This document shows positions 51,917 to 59,831 of a stretch of 64,000 nt of DNA, piece by piece; position 1 is the stretch's first letter, and each line of letters starts with the position of its first letter. Location: positions 1 to 64,000 of IMG/VR virus record IMGVR_UViG_3300027917_000038; one strand, given 5' to 3'. The notes under the pieces are model-generated. The model was not told where the DNA came from, searched no databases, and saw only the letters and a list, made by a program, of their open reading frames with translations. This DNA comes from a virus. The translations under genes and the position numbers were made by a program.

Positions 51917-52170
51917 TTGAAATATTGTCTTGGATTAGCACTTTGTTTTTCTTTATAGGTGCGTATATTTATTCTGGTAAGAAACAAAAATATCCAAGAA
52001 CTAGAATGACAGGATTTATAATATATTGCGTTGGTGGAACAATTTATATTTACATAAATTTATTCATGCAGTTTAATTTAGCGTTTGCTTCTTGTCAAGT
52101 TGTATTTAATATACTTGACATACGAGCAATATATCATTGTTGGAAAGAAATTAAAGAACAAAAACAATAA
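51913..52170 (+). CDS. Small three-helix membrane protein (PnuC-like repeat)
   Basis: 85 aa with three hydrophobic helices; the last one, VVFNILDIRAIYHCW, recalls the repeat of PnuC/SemiSWEET-like small transporters. Followed by another membrane protein; might be a transport or superinfection factor. Family link is weak. Confidence 0.5.
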   Translation: MIEILSWISTLFFFIGAYIYSGKKQKYPRTRMTGFIIYCVGGTIYIYINLFMQFNLAFASCQVVFNILDIRAIYHCWKEIKEQKQ

Positions 52171-52171
52171 A

Positions 52172-52393
52172 ATGTTAGTAATAGAAGTTATTTTATGGAT
52201 TGTTATTTTAATAGGATACGGAGCATGTTTATTTGGATTTTATGTAGCAATCTGGTCTTATAAACAAGGAAATGATGATTGGGTGTTACCATTATTTCTT
52301 ACAAGTCTTTTATTATTATGTGTTATATTAACACATATAAGACTTACAATAGACTTTGACCAATTATATAAAATATTATACACGGAGTTGTAA
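52172..52393 (+). CDS. Two-helix membrane protein
   Basis: 73 aa from ATG 52172, two membrane helices (VILWIVILIGYGACLFGFYV and a Leu-rich second). A longer frame upstream is a shadow of the preceding gene. Unknown. Confidence 0.5.
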   Translation: MLVIEVILWIVILIGYGACLFGFYVAIWSYKQGNDDWVLPLFLTSLLLLCVILTHIRLTIDFDQLYKILYTEL

Positions 52394-52395
52394 AA

Positions 52396-52743
52396 ATGTT
52401 ATCATATATGAATATGTTTGATGTTGAATCAACAGAAGAATATCATAGGTATCATACTAAATGGCATAAAAACTGGCGTGATTATCAAAGAGAAACAAAA
52501 GAAATTAACACTAAAATAGAGTGGGAAAAACGAATGGAATCCACTTACGATAATCTAAAAACATTTATTAATTCCTTAAATTTACGATTATACATTCGTA
52601 TTAAACGCAAATTTTTTCATTACAAAGAATTCAAATACAAAATTTTTATTACAAGAAATAAGAAACTAATTAAATCAAAATTACATAAAATAATAACAAG
52701 GGCTCTTAGTGTTACTGGACGAGCATACTCATCAGATGTATGA
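52396..52743 (+). CDS. Basic protein whose 3' end runs into tRNA-like element 2
   Basis: 115 aa, rich in Lys, Tyr and Arg, helical. Its last 14 or so codons lie inside the tRNA-like element (52700-52773), a 44-nt overlap. The basic nature is unlike the membrane proteins before it. Function unknown; the true 3' boundary is fixed by the stop at 52743. Confidence 0.5.
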   Translation: MLSYMNMFDVESTEEYHRYHTKWHKNWRDYQRETKEINTKIEWEKRMESTYDNLKTFINSLNLRLYIRIKRKFFHYKEFKYKIFITRNKKLIKSKLHKIITRALSVTGRAYSSDV

Positions 52744-52773
52744 GAGGGGTTGGTTCGATTCCAACAGAGCCCA
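52700..52773 (+). tRNA. tRNA-like element 2 (class I size, odd anticodon loop)
   Basis: 74 nt with all arms. Acceptor GGGCTCT/AGAGCCC, T8, A9, D-stem GTGT/GCAT with GG in the loop, anticodon stem CTCAT/ATGAG, 4-nt variable region, T-arm GTTGG-TTCGATT-CCAAC, discriminator A, then TCC. The loop is CAGATGT: the anticodon position would read GAT (Ile), but position 33 is A instead of the invariant U, and 38 is T. No CCA encoded. It may be a decayed or non-translating tRNA, or another loop register. Confidence 0.6.
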
Positions 52774-52789
52774 TCCAAAGGTGTAAATT

Positions 52790-52999
52790 ATGAAAATTTT
52801 GGAACAAAATGAACAAAGCACATTAGAAGTGCTTCTTCGTTTCACAAAAGAGGAAATGAAACTATTCTTAAACACTGTAGTAGATTGTGCAAAACCTGCA
52901 AACTGTAGTTATGAAGATTACAAAGAAATAATAAAAACAAAATCTCCTTCAAGTGAATTCGAAGAAATATTACAAAAATTATACTCGTTAGTAGAATAA
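52790..52999 (+). CDS. Small acidic protein, unknown
   Basis: 69 aa, helical and acidic, two cysteines. Lies between the tRNA-like element and the next gene. Confidence 0.5.
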   Translation: MKILEQNEQSTLEVLLRFTKEEMKLFLNTVVDCAKPANCSYEDYKEIIKTKSPSSEFEEILQKLYSLVE

Positions 53000-53011
53000 A
53001 GTGAAAAAATC

Positions 53012-53680
53012 ATGTCAAAAGTAATGACATTAGGAGATGGATTCTCCAAAAGAAAAGAGCTTCAGTCCGAGTTTATGACTTGGATTAATAGATTGCGCTT
53101 AAGTGGTATGGAAACAACTACATACCGAGTCGAAGATATTAATGACAAGGAAGATAAAGCATTACCTGGCTCCCTTAAGAAGTTCACACGAATTTACTCT
53201 GTTGAAGAGTGTCTTGAAAAATTAAAACAAATTTTAAAAGAGGATCGTGAACTTGCTCTAAGAATTTCTCTTACTAATCAACAAGCCAAAGCCACAATGA
53301 TTGATCTTGAAGGCAAGGAAGTGGAATTAACAATTCCGGAATTAATTGTTCTTAAAAATGAGATCTCACCAAAATTGGAAGAGATTGAAAGAAACATCCC
53401 CACTCGTGCTAAAGGAGTAGAAATTCTGGAAGATGATGACGACCACATCAAATGGAGAGAAATACAAGTAGTCAAAGAAAAAGAAAGAGAAATTACCGAC
53501 AAAGGATTTCAACGAGACATTATAAAGATTAAGGGTTATAATATGAAAGAGTACATGGATTATGGATACACAGAAAGATCGTTATGTGATCGAACAGACG
53601 CAATAAGAGCATGGCAAACTCGTTTGAAAGAAGCAATAAATGAAGCTAATAAAACTCCACTCGTAAATCTCGGGGCATAA
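53012..53680 (+). CDS. Conserved-looking phage protein, unknown
   Basis: 222 aa, helical with charged repeats (KFTRIYSVEECLEKLKQIL; EITDKGFQRDIIKIKGYN). Well-formed gene; no family recalled with confidence. Ends in a long non-coding stretch. Confidence 0.6.
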   Translation: MSKVMTLGDGFSKRKELQSEFMTWINRLRLSGMETTTYRVEDINDKEDKALPGSLKKFTRIYSVEECLEKLKQILKEDRELALRISLTNQQAKATMIDLEGKEVELTIPELIVLKNEISPKLEEIERNIPTRAKGVEILEDDDDHIKWREIQVVKEKEREITDKGFQRDIIKIKGYNMKEYMDYGYTERSLCDRTDAIRAWQTRLKEAINEANKTPLVNLGA

Positions 53681-53908
53681 GATCAAAATGGACGGAATTA
53701 GTAGTTGTAGAAACTACATAAGAAAAAGGACAAACAGAAAAGTGTCTATCCAGTCTGGAAACTGGTTCGTACAGTTGTAGAAAAAGATAAAATATAATAT
53801 ATACATTAAAAATTAAATGTGTATAAATTAGCGACTTTGTTCGCATTAGGCTGGGCTCTACTAAGCCCACATAACCATGATTAGATTATGCCCCATTTTT
53901 TTTATTAA
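53681..53908 (+). ncRNA. Structured non-coding stretch upstream of tRNA-like element 3
   Basis: No gene, but several hairpins: GTAGTT/AACTAC (53701-53717), CCAGT/ACTGG (53750-53765), GCGA/TCGC (53831-53844) and TGGGCT/AGCCCA (53852-53869, loop CTACTA). GTATAAATTA at 53821 could be a TATA box starting an RNA near 53848 that would include the last hairpin and the tRNA-like element. A T-run precedes 53903. Confidence 0.45.
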
Positions 53909-54023
53909 AGGCAGGCTGGTAAAAATCCCACTACGAAATTTTTATTGGAGAATCAACAATGAATTCTAAGACAAAATAAAAAAATTGGAGTTCGGGAAGG
54001 AGGTTCGATTCCTCCACTGCCTA
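53909..54023 (+). ncRNA. tRNA-like element 3 with long insertion
   Basis: Acceptor AGGCAGG (53909-53915) pairs with ACTGCCT (54016-54022) except at the last position, followed by A and TCC. T-arm GGAGG-TTCGATT-CCTCC (53999-54015) is perfect. Between them are 83 nt, about twice the normal 42; GAATT/AGTTC could be a split anticodon stem. The insert shares ACAAT and GACAAA segments with element 1, so the two are probably related. No clear D-arm. Confidence 0.5.
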
Positions 54024-54070
54024 TCCATTGTATCTAATATTTTAGAACAACAACAAATTTAAAGAGAAAA

Positions 54071-54622
54071 ATGAGTAGAACAGGAGCAAAGGTATTTGCA
54101 CTAGTTCTTCTTTTTGTAACTGTTGGAGACATAGTTGGTTGTGTTGTATGGAATGTTTGGAATTATAACACAAATATTTATTCATTTCAAAAGAAAATGG
54201 CTAATCTCGACAGAGCAACAACTACAAGCGATTTAAAAGAAGCTGGAGATTACTGTATGGAAGTATATGATTATATTAAAAAATACAAAGGTAATCCAGA
54301 CTGGTGGCCCTGGAAAACAAAAAGAACGGACTGGGATGATATCAAATCAGATTTTAAATCAGTAATTGATGACGCTTACGAAGCGCATAATCGCAGTAGT
54401 CCGGGAGACGATGCATATCAAGAAGCATTAAAAGTGTTTCGTGAGAAAATAGATGGAGTAGATGAAGACGACAAAGGATTATATGACCAAATAGATGAAA
54501 ACTTTGATCTTGAATTGTATAAAGAGCAATGGCCTATTTTATGGTTCTTTTGGCTAAGTATTATTATTCTTATAATTGTAACTTTAATCGCATTAGTTAT
54601 AGCATTTGATTCTTATTACTGA
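54071..54622 (+). CDS. Two-helix membrane protein with external domain
   Basis: 183 aa. An N-terminal membrane helix (about 7-30) and a C-terminal one (about 157-180) flank an acidic, helical domain of about 120 residues, so a hairpin topology with an exposed middle. Could act at the cell surface during infection. Followed by a T-rich terminator. Confidence 0.6.
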   Translation: MSRTGAKVFALVLLFVTVGDIVGCVVWNVWNYNTNIYSFQKKMANLDRATTTSDLKEAGDYCMEVYDYIKKYKGNPDWWPWKTKRTDWDDIKSDFKSVIDDAYEAHNRSSPGDDAYQEALKVFREKIDGVDEDDKGLYDQIDENFDLELYKEQWPILWFFWLSIIILIIVTLIALVIAFDSYY

Positions 54623-54624
54623 TT

Positions 54625-54655
54625 TGTTAATTTTAACCCTTTTTTTTTCTTTTAT
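54625..54655 (+). terminator. T-rich terminator
   Basis: GTTA-ATTT-TAAC hairpin followed by a run of nine T with more T behind. Follows the membrane-protein stop. Confidence 0.5.
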
Positions 54656-54681
54656 TTGTATCACGATTATTGGTAATTATT

Positions 54682-55056
54682 ATGATAGATTCACAAACAA
54701 TTTGGCAATCCAAACAGAATCATCCGGAATTGGTAGTTGAAGACATTAAAAAATTGTTTAATCTTTCCGACAAGGAATGTGAACAAATAAGATTTATTCT
54801 TATGAATCGCGGCATTAATAAATGGTTGTATGCGAGACGATTGTTTATAAAACTAAAACATTCCGTTAAAAAAATAAGAAAGATAGCAATTTCTGATTAT
54901 GGTCATAAACATCCTCTTGTTAAAGAGATTAAGAAAATACAAGAGAAAATGCAAAACATTGCTAAATTGCCCCGTTGGATAGAATGGGGAGATCACGTTC
55001 ATAAAAACATGAAACAAAATGAGAAAGACATAATTATAAAAGGTAAACATTGTTAA
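54682..55056 (+). CDS. Basic helical protein, unknown
   Basis: 124 aa from ATG 54682 (a TTG at 54670 opens the frame earlier). Helix-rich; VEDIKKLFNLSDKECEQI could be an HTH, but the rest is Lys-rich coil. Unknown. Confidence 0.5.
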   Translation: MIDSQTIWQSKQNHPELVVEDIKKLFNLSDKECEQIRFILMNRGINKWLYARRLFIKLKHSVKKIRKIAISDYGHKHPLVKEIKKIQEKMQNIAKLPRWIEWGDHVHKNMKQNEKDIIIKGKHC

Positions 55057-55072
55057 AATTAGAGGTAAAAAA

Positions 55073-56083
55073 ATGAGTCACGCAACTGTGTTGATAATAA
55101 GCAAGAAAAATGATGAAGACACAATCCAAAAAATGATGGAACCCTATTGGGAACTGGATTTAAGTCGTGAAGATCTTAAAGAAGATCCAAGAGCTGTTTT
55201 TGTTGAAAAATTTAAAGCAAGAGATCTTCAAACTAAATTTGAAAAATGGGTTAATAAAATGCTTTTACGGATTTCTAAAACTCAACTTCAAATAAAAAAC
55301 AAAGATTTTGAAGAGTTAAAACAAAGACCGTTCATAAAAGACATGAGTGACGAAGAAATAGTTAAAAAACTAGAAGAACAAATAGAAGAGGACAAAAAAA
55401 TATTAAAATCTTATAACACATCCATAGAATGGGTAGATGAATGGCACGGATATTATTTAAACAAAGAAGGCATAGCATACGGATATTATATTAATCCTAA
55501 TGATAAGTGGGATTGGTACCAAATCGGAGGACGATGGGCTGGAATGATTAAACTCAAAAAAGGAGCAGAAGGAGAAATTGGAGAAAAATCTTTTATGTTC
55601 AAAGGAAATCCTTATGAAGATGGTGGTGTTGATTCTGCTCAAGTTAAAAACATAGATGAAGAATGTTTAAAATCACTCATTACTTATGCTGTTCTTGATG
55701 AAGAAGGATGGCATGAAAAATCCAGAATGGGATGGTGGGGATGTTCTCAATACGACAAATACTGCTGTGTTGTAGAAGAAATTAACATTCATGAAATACT
55801 ACATCATTTTAAGCATGATTATTTTGGAATAAATCACACATGGAAAGGATATAGTAATGAATATGTTGAATTGTTCATCAAAACTTTACACTCACATTAT
55901 TATCGTGATGGAAAAGTTTATAAACTTAAGAATAATCTTGGACAAGGAAGAACTGAACTAACTGATGATTTAAAACGTGTTGAATTTTTTAGAAACAAAC
56001 ACTGGCAAGATTATTTTTACAACAGATTTATAAAAAACTTAGCTCCTGACATGTATTTAACAATTGTTGATTATCACATTTAA
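55073..56083 (+). CDS. Conserved phage protein of unknown function (WDWYQIGGRWAG family)
   Basis: 336 aa. Begins SHATVLIISKK and carries PNDKWDWYQIGGRWAG near 142-157, the hallmark of a family common in phages of bacteria. The Trp-rich core may bind nucleic acid or sugars, but no role is established. Ribosome site AGAGGT before the ATG. Confidence 0.7.
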   Translation: MSHATVLIISKKNDEDTIQKMMEPYWELDLSREDLKEDPRAVFVEKFKARDLQTKFEKWVNKMLLRISKTQLQIKNKDFEELKQRPFIKDMSDEEIVKKLEEQIEEDKKILKSYNTSIEWVDEWHGYYLNKEGIAYGYYINPNDKWDWYQIGGRWAGMIKLKKGAEGEIGEKSFMFKGNPYEDGGVDSAQVKNIDEECLKSLITYAVLDEEGWHEKSRMGWWGCSQYDKYCCVVEEINIHEILHHFKHDYFGINHTWKGYSNEYVELFIKTLHSHYYRDGKVYKLKNNLGQGRTELTDDLKRVEFFRNKHWQDYFYNRFIKNLAPDMYLTIVDYHI

Positions 56084-56099
56084 ATAATAAGTGATTATT

Positions 56100-56483
56100 A
56101 TGAAAAAACATGACAGATTATGGGAACTGCGTGTTGTTGATAGTGAAGGAATGTACACTGGAGAATTTATAGGAACCGATGTTGCTGTTGCAAACAGAGC
56201 AAATGATATAATAAAAAATGGACATGAAGCACAATTTAGTGAAATTAAAATAAACGAAAGAACAAACATTTTTTATTTAAGCGATAAATACGACCAAGAA
56301 TTATATTGGGCAGAAGCAAAACTTAACAACAAAAAAACAACAAGCGACAGAAAAATATACGCATTCATAAATTTAGACCAAGTTTCCACATTTATTGAAG
56401 ACATGAAACTCAAATCGGAAACTGTTAGAAAGTTGTCGCTACAAAAAAGTGCATTTGAATTATTAAAAAGCGGTTTGTATTAA
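56100..56483 (+). CDS. Protein of unknown function
   Basis: 127 aa from ATG 56100 (GTG 56091 alternative, itself part of a GTGAT ribosome site). Mixed fold, charged. Unknown. Confidence 0.5.
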   Translation: MKKHDRLWELRVVDSEGMYTGEFIGTDVAVANRANDIIKNGHEAQFSEIKINERTNIFYLSDKYDQELYWAEAKLNNKKTTSDRKIYAFINLDQVSTFIEDMKLKSETVRKLSLQKSAFELLKSGLY

Positions 56484-56708
56484 ATGGCTAGTAGAAAAGG
56501 AAACTCAAGAAGAGCACAACCTTATAAAGAGAGACTTAAATATAGACGCACTAATTTTAAAAACGTTAAAGGATGGAGAAAAACTGCGCAACCAAAAGTA
56601 ATAAATGGTAGACATCAAGCAGATCCTAAGAACGAAATTGAACCTAGACATGACGGAAAACCTTACGATAGATCAAATCCAAAATATTTAAAAAAGCCAG
56701 TGGTATAA
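56484..56708 (+). CDS. Small, highly basic protein
   Basis: 74 aa, more than a third Lys/Arg/Asn and little hydrophobic core (SRKGNSRRAQPYKERLKYRR). Composition resembles ribosomal or nucleic-acid-binding tails, but I cannot match it to a ribosomal protein. Immediately abuts the neighbours. Confidence 0.5.
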   Translation: MASRKGNSRRAQPYKERLKYRRTNFKNVKGWRKTAQPKVINGRHQADPKNEIEPRHDGKPYDRSNPKYLKKPVV

Positions 56709-56909
56709 ATGATTGTATGGAAAATTATCTTATATTCTCTTCTTGGAACATTACAATTTCTTATGTCAGCAACTATATTTATAGTATCAACACATAAATA
56801 TGGATTAATAGCTGGTATTATGATAACAATAGCATTTTCTATTTTTTTGTTTGTACTTGGATTATTAAAACTTATAATGTTAATAGAAACAAGTGATAAA
56901 AATGGATAA
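56709..56909 (+). CDS. Two-helix membrane protein
   Basis: 66 aa with two long hydrophobic helices (about 3-25 and 33-57). Abuts the basic protein gene. Unknown. Confidence 0.55.
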   Translation: MIVWKIILYSLLGTLQFLMSATIFIVSTHKYGLIAGIMITIAFSIFLFVLGLLKLIMLIETSDKNG

Positions 56910-57093
56910 ATACAAAAAAGGATTATTTGTTTTATTAAAGGATTATGGGTGTGAAGTAATGCAACACATGAAATGCTATCGAAAAACCCATAAATATGAT
57001 AACATTCAAATGGCAACAATATGTTACGAATATTACAAAATTATTTTAGAAATAATTCATTATGTAAGGAAGGAAAATGAAAAAAAAGATTAA
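56902..57093 (+). CDS. Small Cys/His-containing protein
   Basis: 63 aa from ATG 56902. Helical, with spaced Cys and His (CEVMQHMKCYRKTH) that could bind metal. Unknown. Confidence 0.5.
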   Translation: MDKYKKGLFVLLKDYGCEVMQHMKCYRKTHKYDNIQMATICYEYYKIILEIIHYVRKENEKKD

Positions 57094-57229
57094 AATAACA
57101 AAAAGTATGATACTAGGATTAATTCACAAATATAGAGACAAGATAAGAGATGGTCGATGTGGTGGTGTAGTAAGAAAGTCCACAGTTGACGCTTGTCTTA
57201 AAGCAGAAGGTTATACTAAAGATGATTGA
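57077..57229 (+). CDS. 50-aa basic protein
   Basis: Ribosome-site-like AAGGAAGGA upstream; sequence reads KKKIKITKSMILGLIHKYR, then GRCGGVVRKSTVDACL. Overlaps neighbours by 17 and 8 nt. Looks like a small helix-turn-helix, but this is uncertain. Confidence 0.45.
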   Translation: MKKKIKITKSMILGLIHKYRDKIRDGRCGGVVRKSTVDACLKAEGYTKDD

Positions 57230-57413
57230 TGAAGAATTAAGGAAAAAATTACCAAATTGTCCACCTTGTCCTTATGATAATAAATACAATCCGGATAATT
57301 GGGATTGTTATAATTGTGGGTACATTGGTGTAGAAATGAGTTTTGATGAAGAACTCATGAAAAACATCCTTGAATTAAATAAGAACAGTATATTTGTTAA
57401 ACCAAGTGAGTAA
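57222..57413 (+). CDS. Zinc-binding small protein
   Basis: 63 aa from ATG 57222. NCPPCPYD and CYNCGYIG provide two CxxC pairs about 16 residues apart. Acidic C-terminus. Confidence 0.55.
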   Translation: MIDEELRKKLPNCPPCPYDNKYNPDNWDCYNCGYIGVEMSFDEELMKNILELNKNSIFVKPSE

Positions 57414-57414
57414 A

Positions 57415-57978
57415 ATGGGCTTAGATATGTATTTAGACGCACAAAGAGGATTTTATGATTCACAATGGAATAAAGAAGAAACAGAAGAATCCAAAGTGTG
57501 TAAAAAAATAAGGGAAATAATTCCAGAAATATTCAAAAGCGGTAATCTTAACTACATTAAAATAAAATTTGAAGTTGGATATTGGAGAAAGGCAAACGCA
57601 ATTCATGCTTGGTTTGTTGATAATGTCCAAGAAGGTGTAGATGATTGTAGAAATTATCGCGTCAGTAGAAACAAATTAAAAGAACTCTTAGCAATCTGCA
57701 AAGAGGTTTTAAAAGAATCAACACTTGTTAAAGGAACAGTGAAGGCTGGATGGAAAGGCAAAGCAGGAGGTGGATTAGAACCTATACTCGAAGACGGAGA
57801 AAAAATTGTGGACTCCAGCGTTGCTGAAGAAATCCTACCAACTGCAGATGGATTCTTTTTTGGTAGCACAGATTACGATGAATTTTATATTAGTGATGTT
57901 AAAGCAACAATTAAAATAATTGAAAAGGCTTTAACATTACCAATAGAATGGACTTTTTATTATAACTCAAGTTGGTAA
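57415..57978 (+). CDS. Conserved phage protein (MGLDMYL family)
   Basis: 187 aa from ATG 57415; upstream in-frame start rejected. It starts MGLDMYLDA and contains EVGYWRKANAIHAWFV, CRNYRVSRNKL and TADGFFFGSTDYDEFY, a recognisable and widespread phage family of unknown function. Same family in bacterial phages suggests gene exchange across virus groups. Confidence 0.75.
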   Translation: MGLDMYLDAQRGFYDSQWNKEETEESKVCKKIREIIPEIFKSGNLNYIKIKFEVGYWRKANAIHAWFVDNVQEGVDDCRNYRVSRNKLKELLAICKEVLKESTLVKGTVKAGWKGKAGGGLEPILEDGEKIVDSSVAEEILPTADGFFFGSTDYDEFYISDVKATIKIIEKALTLPIEWTFYYNSSW

Positions 57979-57983
57979 TTAAA

Positions 57984-58253
57984 ATGACTGAATATTTAGC
58001 TTGTTATGAGTGTTGTGGTAACATAATTGAAGAAACAGAGATTATGTTTCCTTGTCTTAGGTTTAAGGGAAAAGATGTTGAATTCCCAGATGATTGTCCA
58101 AAAAAGGCAAGAGGGGTAGACATAAAAGAAACCCCTAGATGGAAAAACATTTCAAAAGAAGCATTTAATATATATTGGTTTATGAATAAACAATTTGGAA
58201 CAAGAGTAAGATTTTTCGAGGAAGAAGAAAATGGCAAGAGGAAAGGGATTTAG
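57984..58253 (+). CDS. Cys-containing protein, unknown
   Basis: 89 aa from ATG 57984. CYECCGNI and later FPCLRF, DDCPKK give five cysteines. Overlaps the eS30-like gene by 23 nt. Confidence 0.5.
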   Translation: MTEYLACYECCGNIIEETEIMFPCLRFKGKDVEFPDDCPKKARGVDIKETPRWKNISKEAFNIYWFMNKQFGTRVRFFEEEENGKRKGI

Positions 58254-58488
58254 TAGTCATGGAAGTTTAACAAAAGCAGGAAGAGTAAGATTTGAAGCAA
58301 CCCCTGAAGTAAAAAGAACTGGTGTTAATTCAAGAAAAAAGAAAATACCAAGAGTAAGATACAGAGAACTTTACAACAAAAGAATTGTAAAAGAGAAATA
58401 TGGAGGACAACCAAACAGCATTGGAGCAAATAAACAAAAAAGAGGAAACAAAAATGAGAGATCCAAAAAGAATAAAAAGAATTTGTAA
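58231..58488 (+). CDS. rps30e: Viral homologue of ribosomal protein eS30
   Basis: 85 aa, very basic. Residues 8-24, SSHGSLTKAGRVRFEAT, and the later PRVRYRELYNKRIV, then GQPNSIGAN, follow the order HGSL-x-(K/R)AG-x-VR...(T)P...R-x-x-YN-(K/R)R-x-V...G...AN of archaeal and eukaryotic eS30 (human FAU). eS30 binds the small ribosomal subunit near the decoding site. GAGGA precedes the ATG. A virus-made copy could replace or modify the host protein and bias translation. Confidence 0.82.
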   Translation: MARGKGFSSHGSLTKAGRVRFEATPEVKRTGVNSRKKKIPRVRYRELYNKRIVKEKYGGQPNSIGANKQKRGNKNERSKKNKKNL

Positions 58489-58696
58489 GTTATTAGAAGA
58501 AAAGTGGTTAACAGTACCAGATCAAAGATTAGGTCAATTCTTACTTAATTATGTTTTTGGTAGAAATCCACATCATCCAAAATATGACAGTTATATATTT
58601 TTCCGTGAAGATGATATAACGGAGGAAATATTAGATGTATTGTTCGGAGAAGAATGGTATAAAGAAATTGAGAAAAGAAAGAACCCGACCATTTAA
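58454..58696 (+). CDS. Conserved phage protein (RDPKRI...DQRLGQ family)
   Basis: 80 aa from ATG 58454, 35 nt before the eS30-like gene ends. Starts MRDPKRIKRICKLLEEKW and contains PDQRLGQFLLNYVFG and DIFFxEDD-like FFREDDITEEI, a small family frequent in phages and bacteria. Function unknown. Confidence 0.65.
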   Translation: MRDPKRIKRICKLLEEKWLTVPDQRLGQFLLNYVFGRNPHHPKYDSYIFFREDDITEEILDVLFGEEWYKEIEKRKNPTI

Positions 58697-58714
58697 ACCG
58701 ACATTTAGAAAAAA

Positions 58715-58954
58715 ATGGGTGCAAAAAAAATGGAAGAAGAATTACCGATGTTAGGGAATAACGAAGGACAATGTCCTAAGTGTGGAAGTACTAATATTCA
58801 TTACACAATTGAAGATGAAAATGGGGCTGTCGCAATTTTATGGGATCAAAAAGTTGGTAGTTATTACGCTAAATTGAGATGTAAAGATTGTGGAGCACCT
58901 TTTAAATATTTTTACAATTTAATATTTACATATTCAAAATACAATTACGAATAA
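58715..58954 (+). CDS. Zinc-ribbon protein
   Basis: 79 aa (or from ATG 58730). GQCPKCGSTN and RCKDCGAPF are a full zinc ribbon of the transcription-factor type. Could act in transcription; evidence is motif only. Confidence 0.6.
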   Translation: MGAKKMEEELPMLGNNEGQCPKCGSTNIHYTIEDENGAVAILWDQKVGSYYAKLRCKDCGAPFKYFYNLIFTYSKYNYE

Positions 58955-58971
58955 TAAAAAAGGTTTTGTAA

Positions 58972-59529
58972 ATGGAAAAAAAGGAAAAAGAACCAATAAT
59001 GAAAATGAGTATGAAAAAATTGTCAGCATTACTAACAAAAATGTTAGCTGAGCAACAAATGCCTGAATTTGCCAAAGATCCGAACGTGTTTTTAAACACA
59101 CTTGGTTCAAAATTAATGTCAGCAATAGTGGAATTTTGGGAATATGGAAGCAATGAAATTTTTCTTATCTTAATTCCTAAATATATTGAACAACTTAAAA
59201 AATACAGAGACGCATTGTACGAAGAAAGAGAGGAACAAATAAAAATAATAGAAGAATTAGCAAAATTGTCAGATATATCACCAATGGTTTTCATAGAACT
59301 AATATCATTCTTCTTATTAATACAAGACAACAGAGACAGAATGGGAGTTGTAAACATTAGAGATTTCAACGATAGGAAAGAACCTGGTGAATACCTAACA
59401 GATAGATTTATTTGTATGTTTAGAATTGCTGAAGAATACATTAAAGTCTATGATGGAAACCAAGACAATATGACAACCTTTTTAGATATTGCATGGAATG
59501 AAATTAGAGAGGAATTTGATGACTTATGA
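58972..59529 (+). CDS. Helical protein, unknown
   Basis: 185 aa, helical, acidic C-terminus. Starts MEKKEKEPIMKMSMKKL. ATGA-coupled to the next gene. Confidence 0.55.
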   Translation: MEKKEKEPIMKMSMKKLSALLTKMLAEQQMPEFAKDPNVFLNTLGSKLMSAIVEFWEYGSNEIFLILIPKYIEQLKKYRDALYEEREEQIKIIEELAKLSDISPMVFIELISFFLLIQDNRDRMGVVNIRDFNDRKEPGEYLTDRFICMFRIAEEYIKVYDGNQDNMTTFLDIAWNEIREEFDDL

Positions 59530-59831
59530 GAGTAGGTTGTTTTTTAGAAATAAACAAGACAAAAAAGAAGGCATATTTCTTTGGATTTGGAGAATATCTA
59601 GGAATGGAAATTCCAGATGAAAACGCTGGTGGTTTATGTCAAATAGGTAGATTATTAGGCAAACCAAATCCAAAAATTCTGCTTGATTCCGGCAAGATAA
59701 TATGGGGTGGTGAATGCTGGTGGTCAGAAGAAGCAGAATGTATTGCGGAAATTGCAGAACTTGAAAATGCTGACTTTAATATTATTAATGTTGATATTGA
59801 CGACATAAGAAAAAAATGGAATGAAGAATAA
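59526..59831 (+). CDS. Conserved phage protein (Trp/Gly-rich)
   Basis: 101 aa. KKKAYFFGFGEYLGMEIPDE, NPKILLDSGKIIWGGECWW: a pattern seen in many phage hypothetical proteins. No established function. Confidence 0.65.
   Translation: MRVGCFLEINKTKKKAYFFGFGEYLGMEIPDENAGGLCQIGRLLGKPNPKILLDSGKIIWGGECWWSEEAECIAEIAELENADFNIINVDIDDIRKKWNEE

Noticed and set aside
53750-53776. Another T-arm (AACTG-GTTCGTA-CAGTT)
   Set aside because: Loop does not match TTCRANN and no matching acceptor strands are found.
51637-54023. tmRNA-like molecules
   Set aside because: The tRNA ends fit superficially, but tmRNA is not known in archaea and no tag frame with the usual ending is present.
58635-58754. 39-aa Lys/Arg-rich frame overlapping two genes
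   Set aside because: Lies fully inside overlaps with no ribosome site; probably a by-product of AT-rich sequence.
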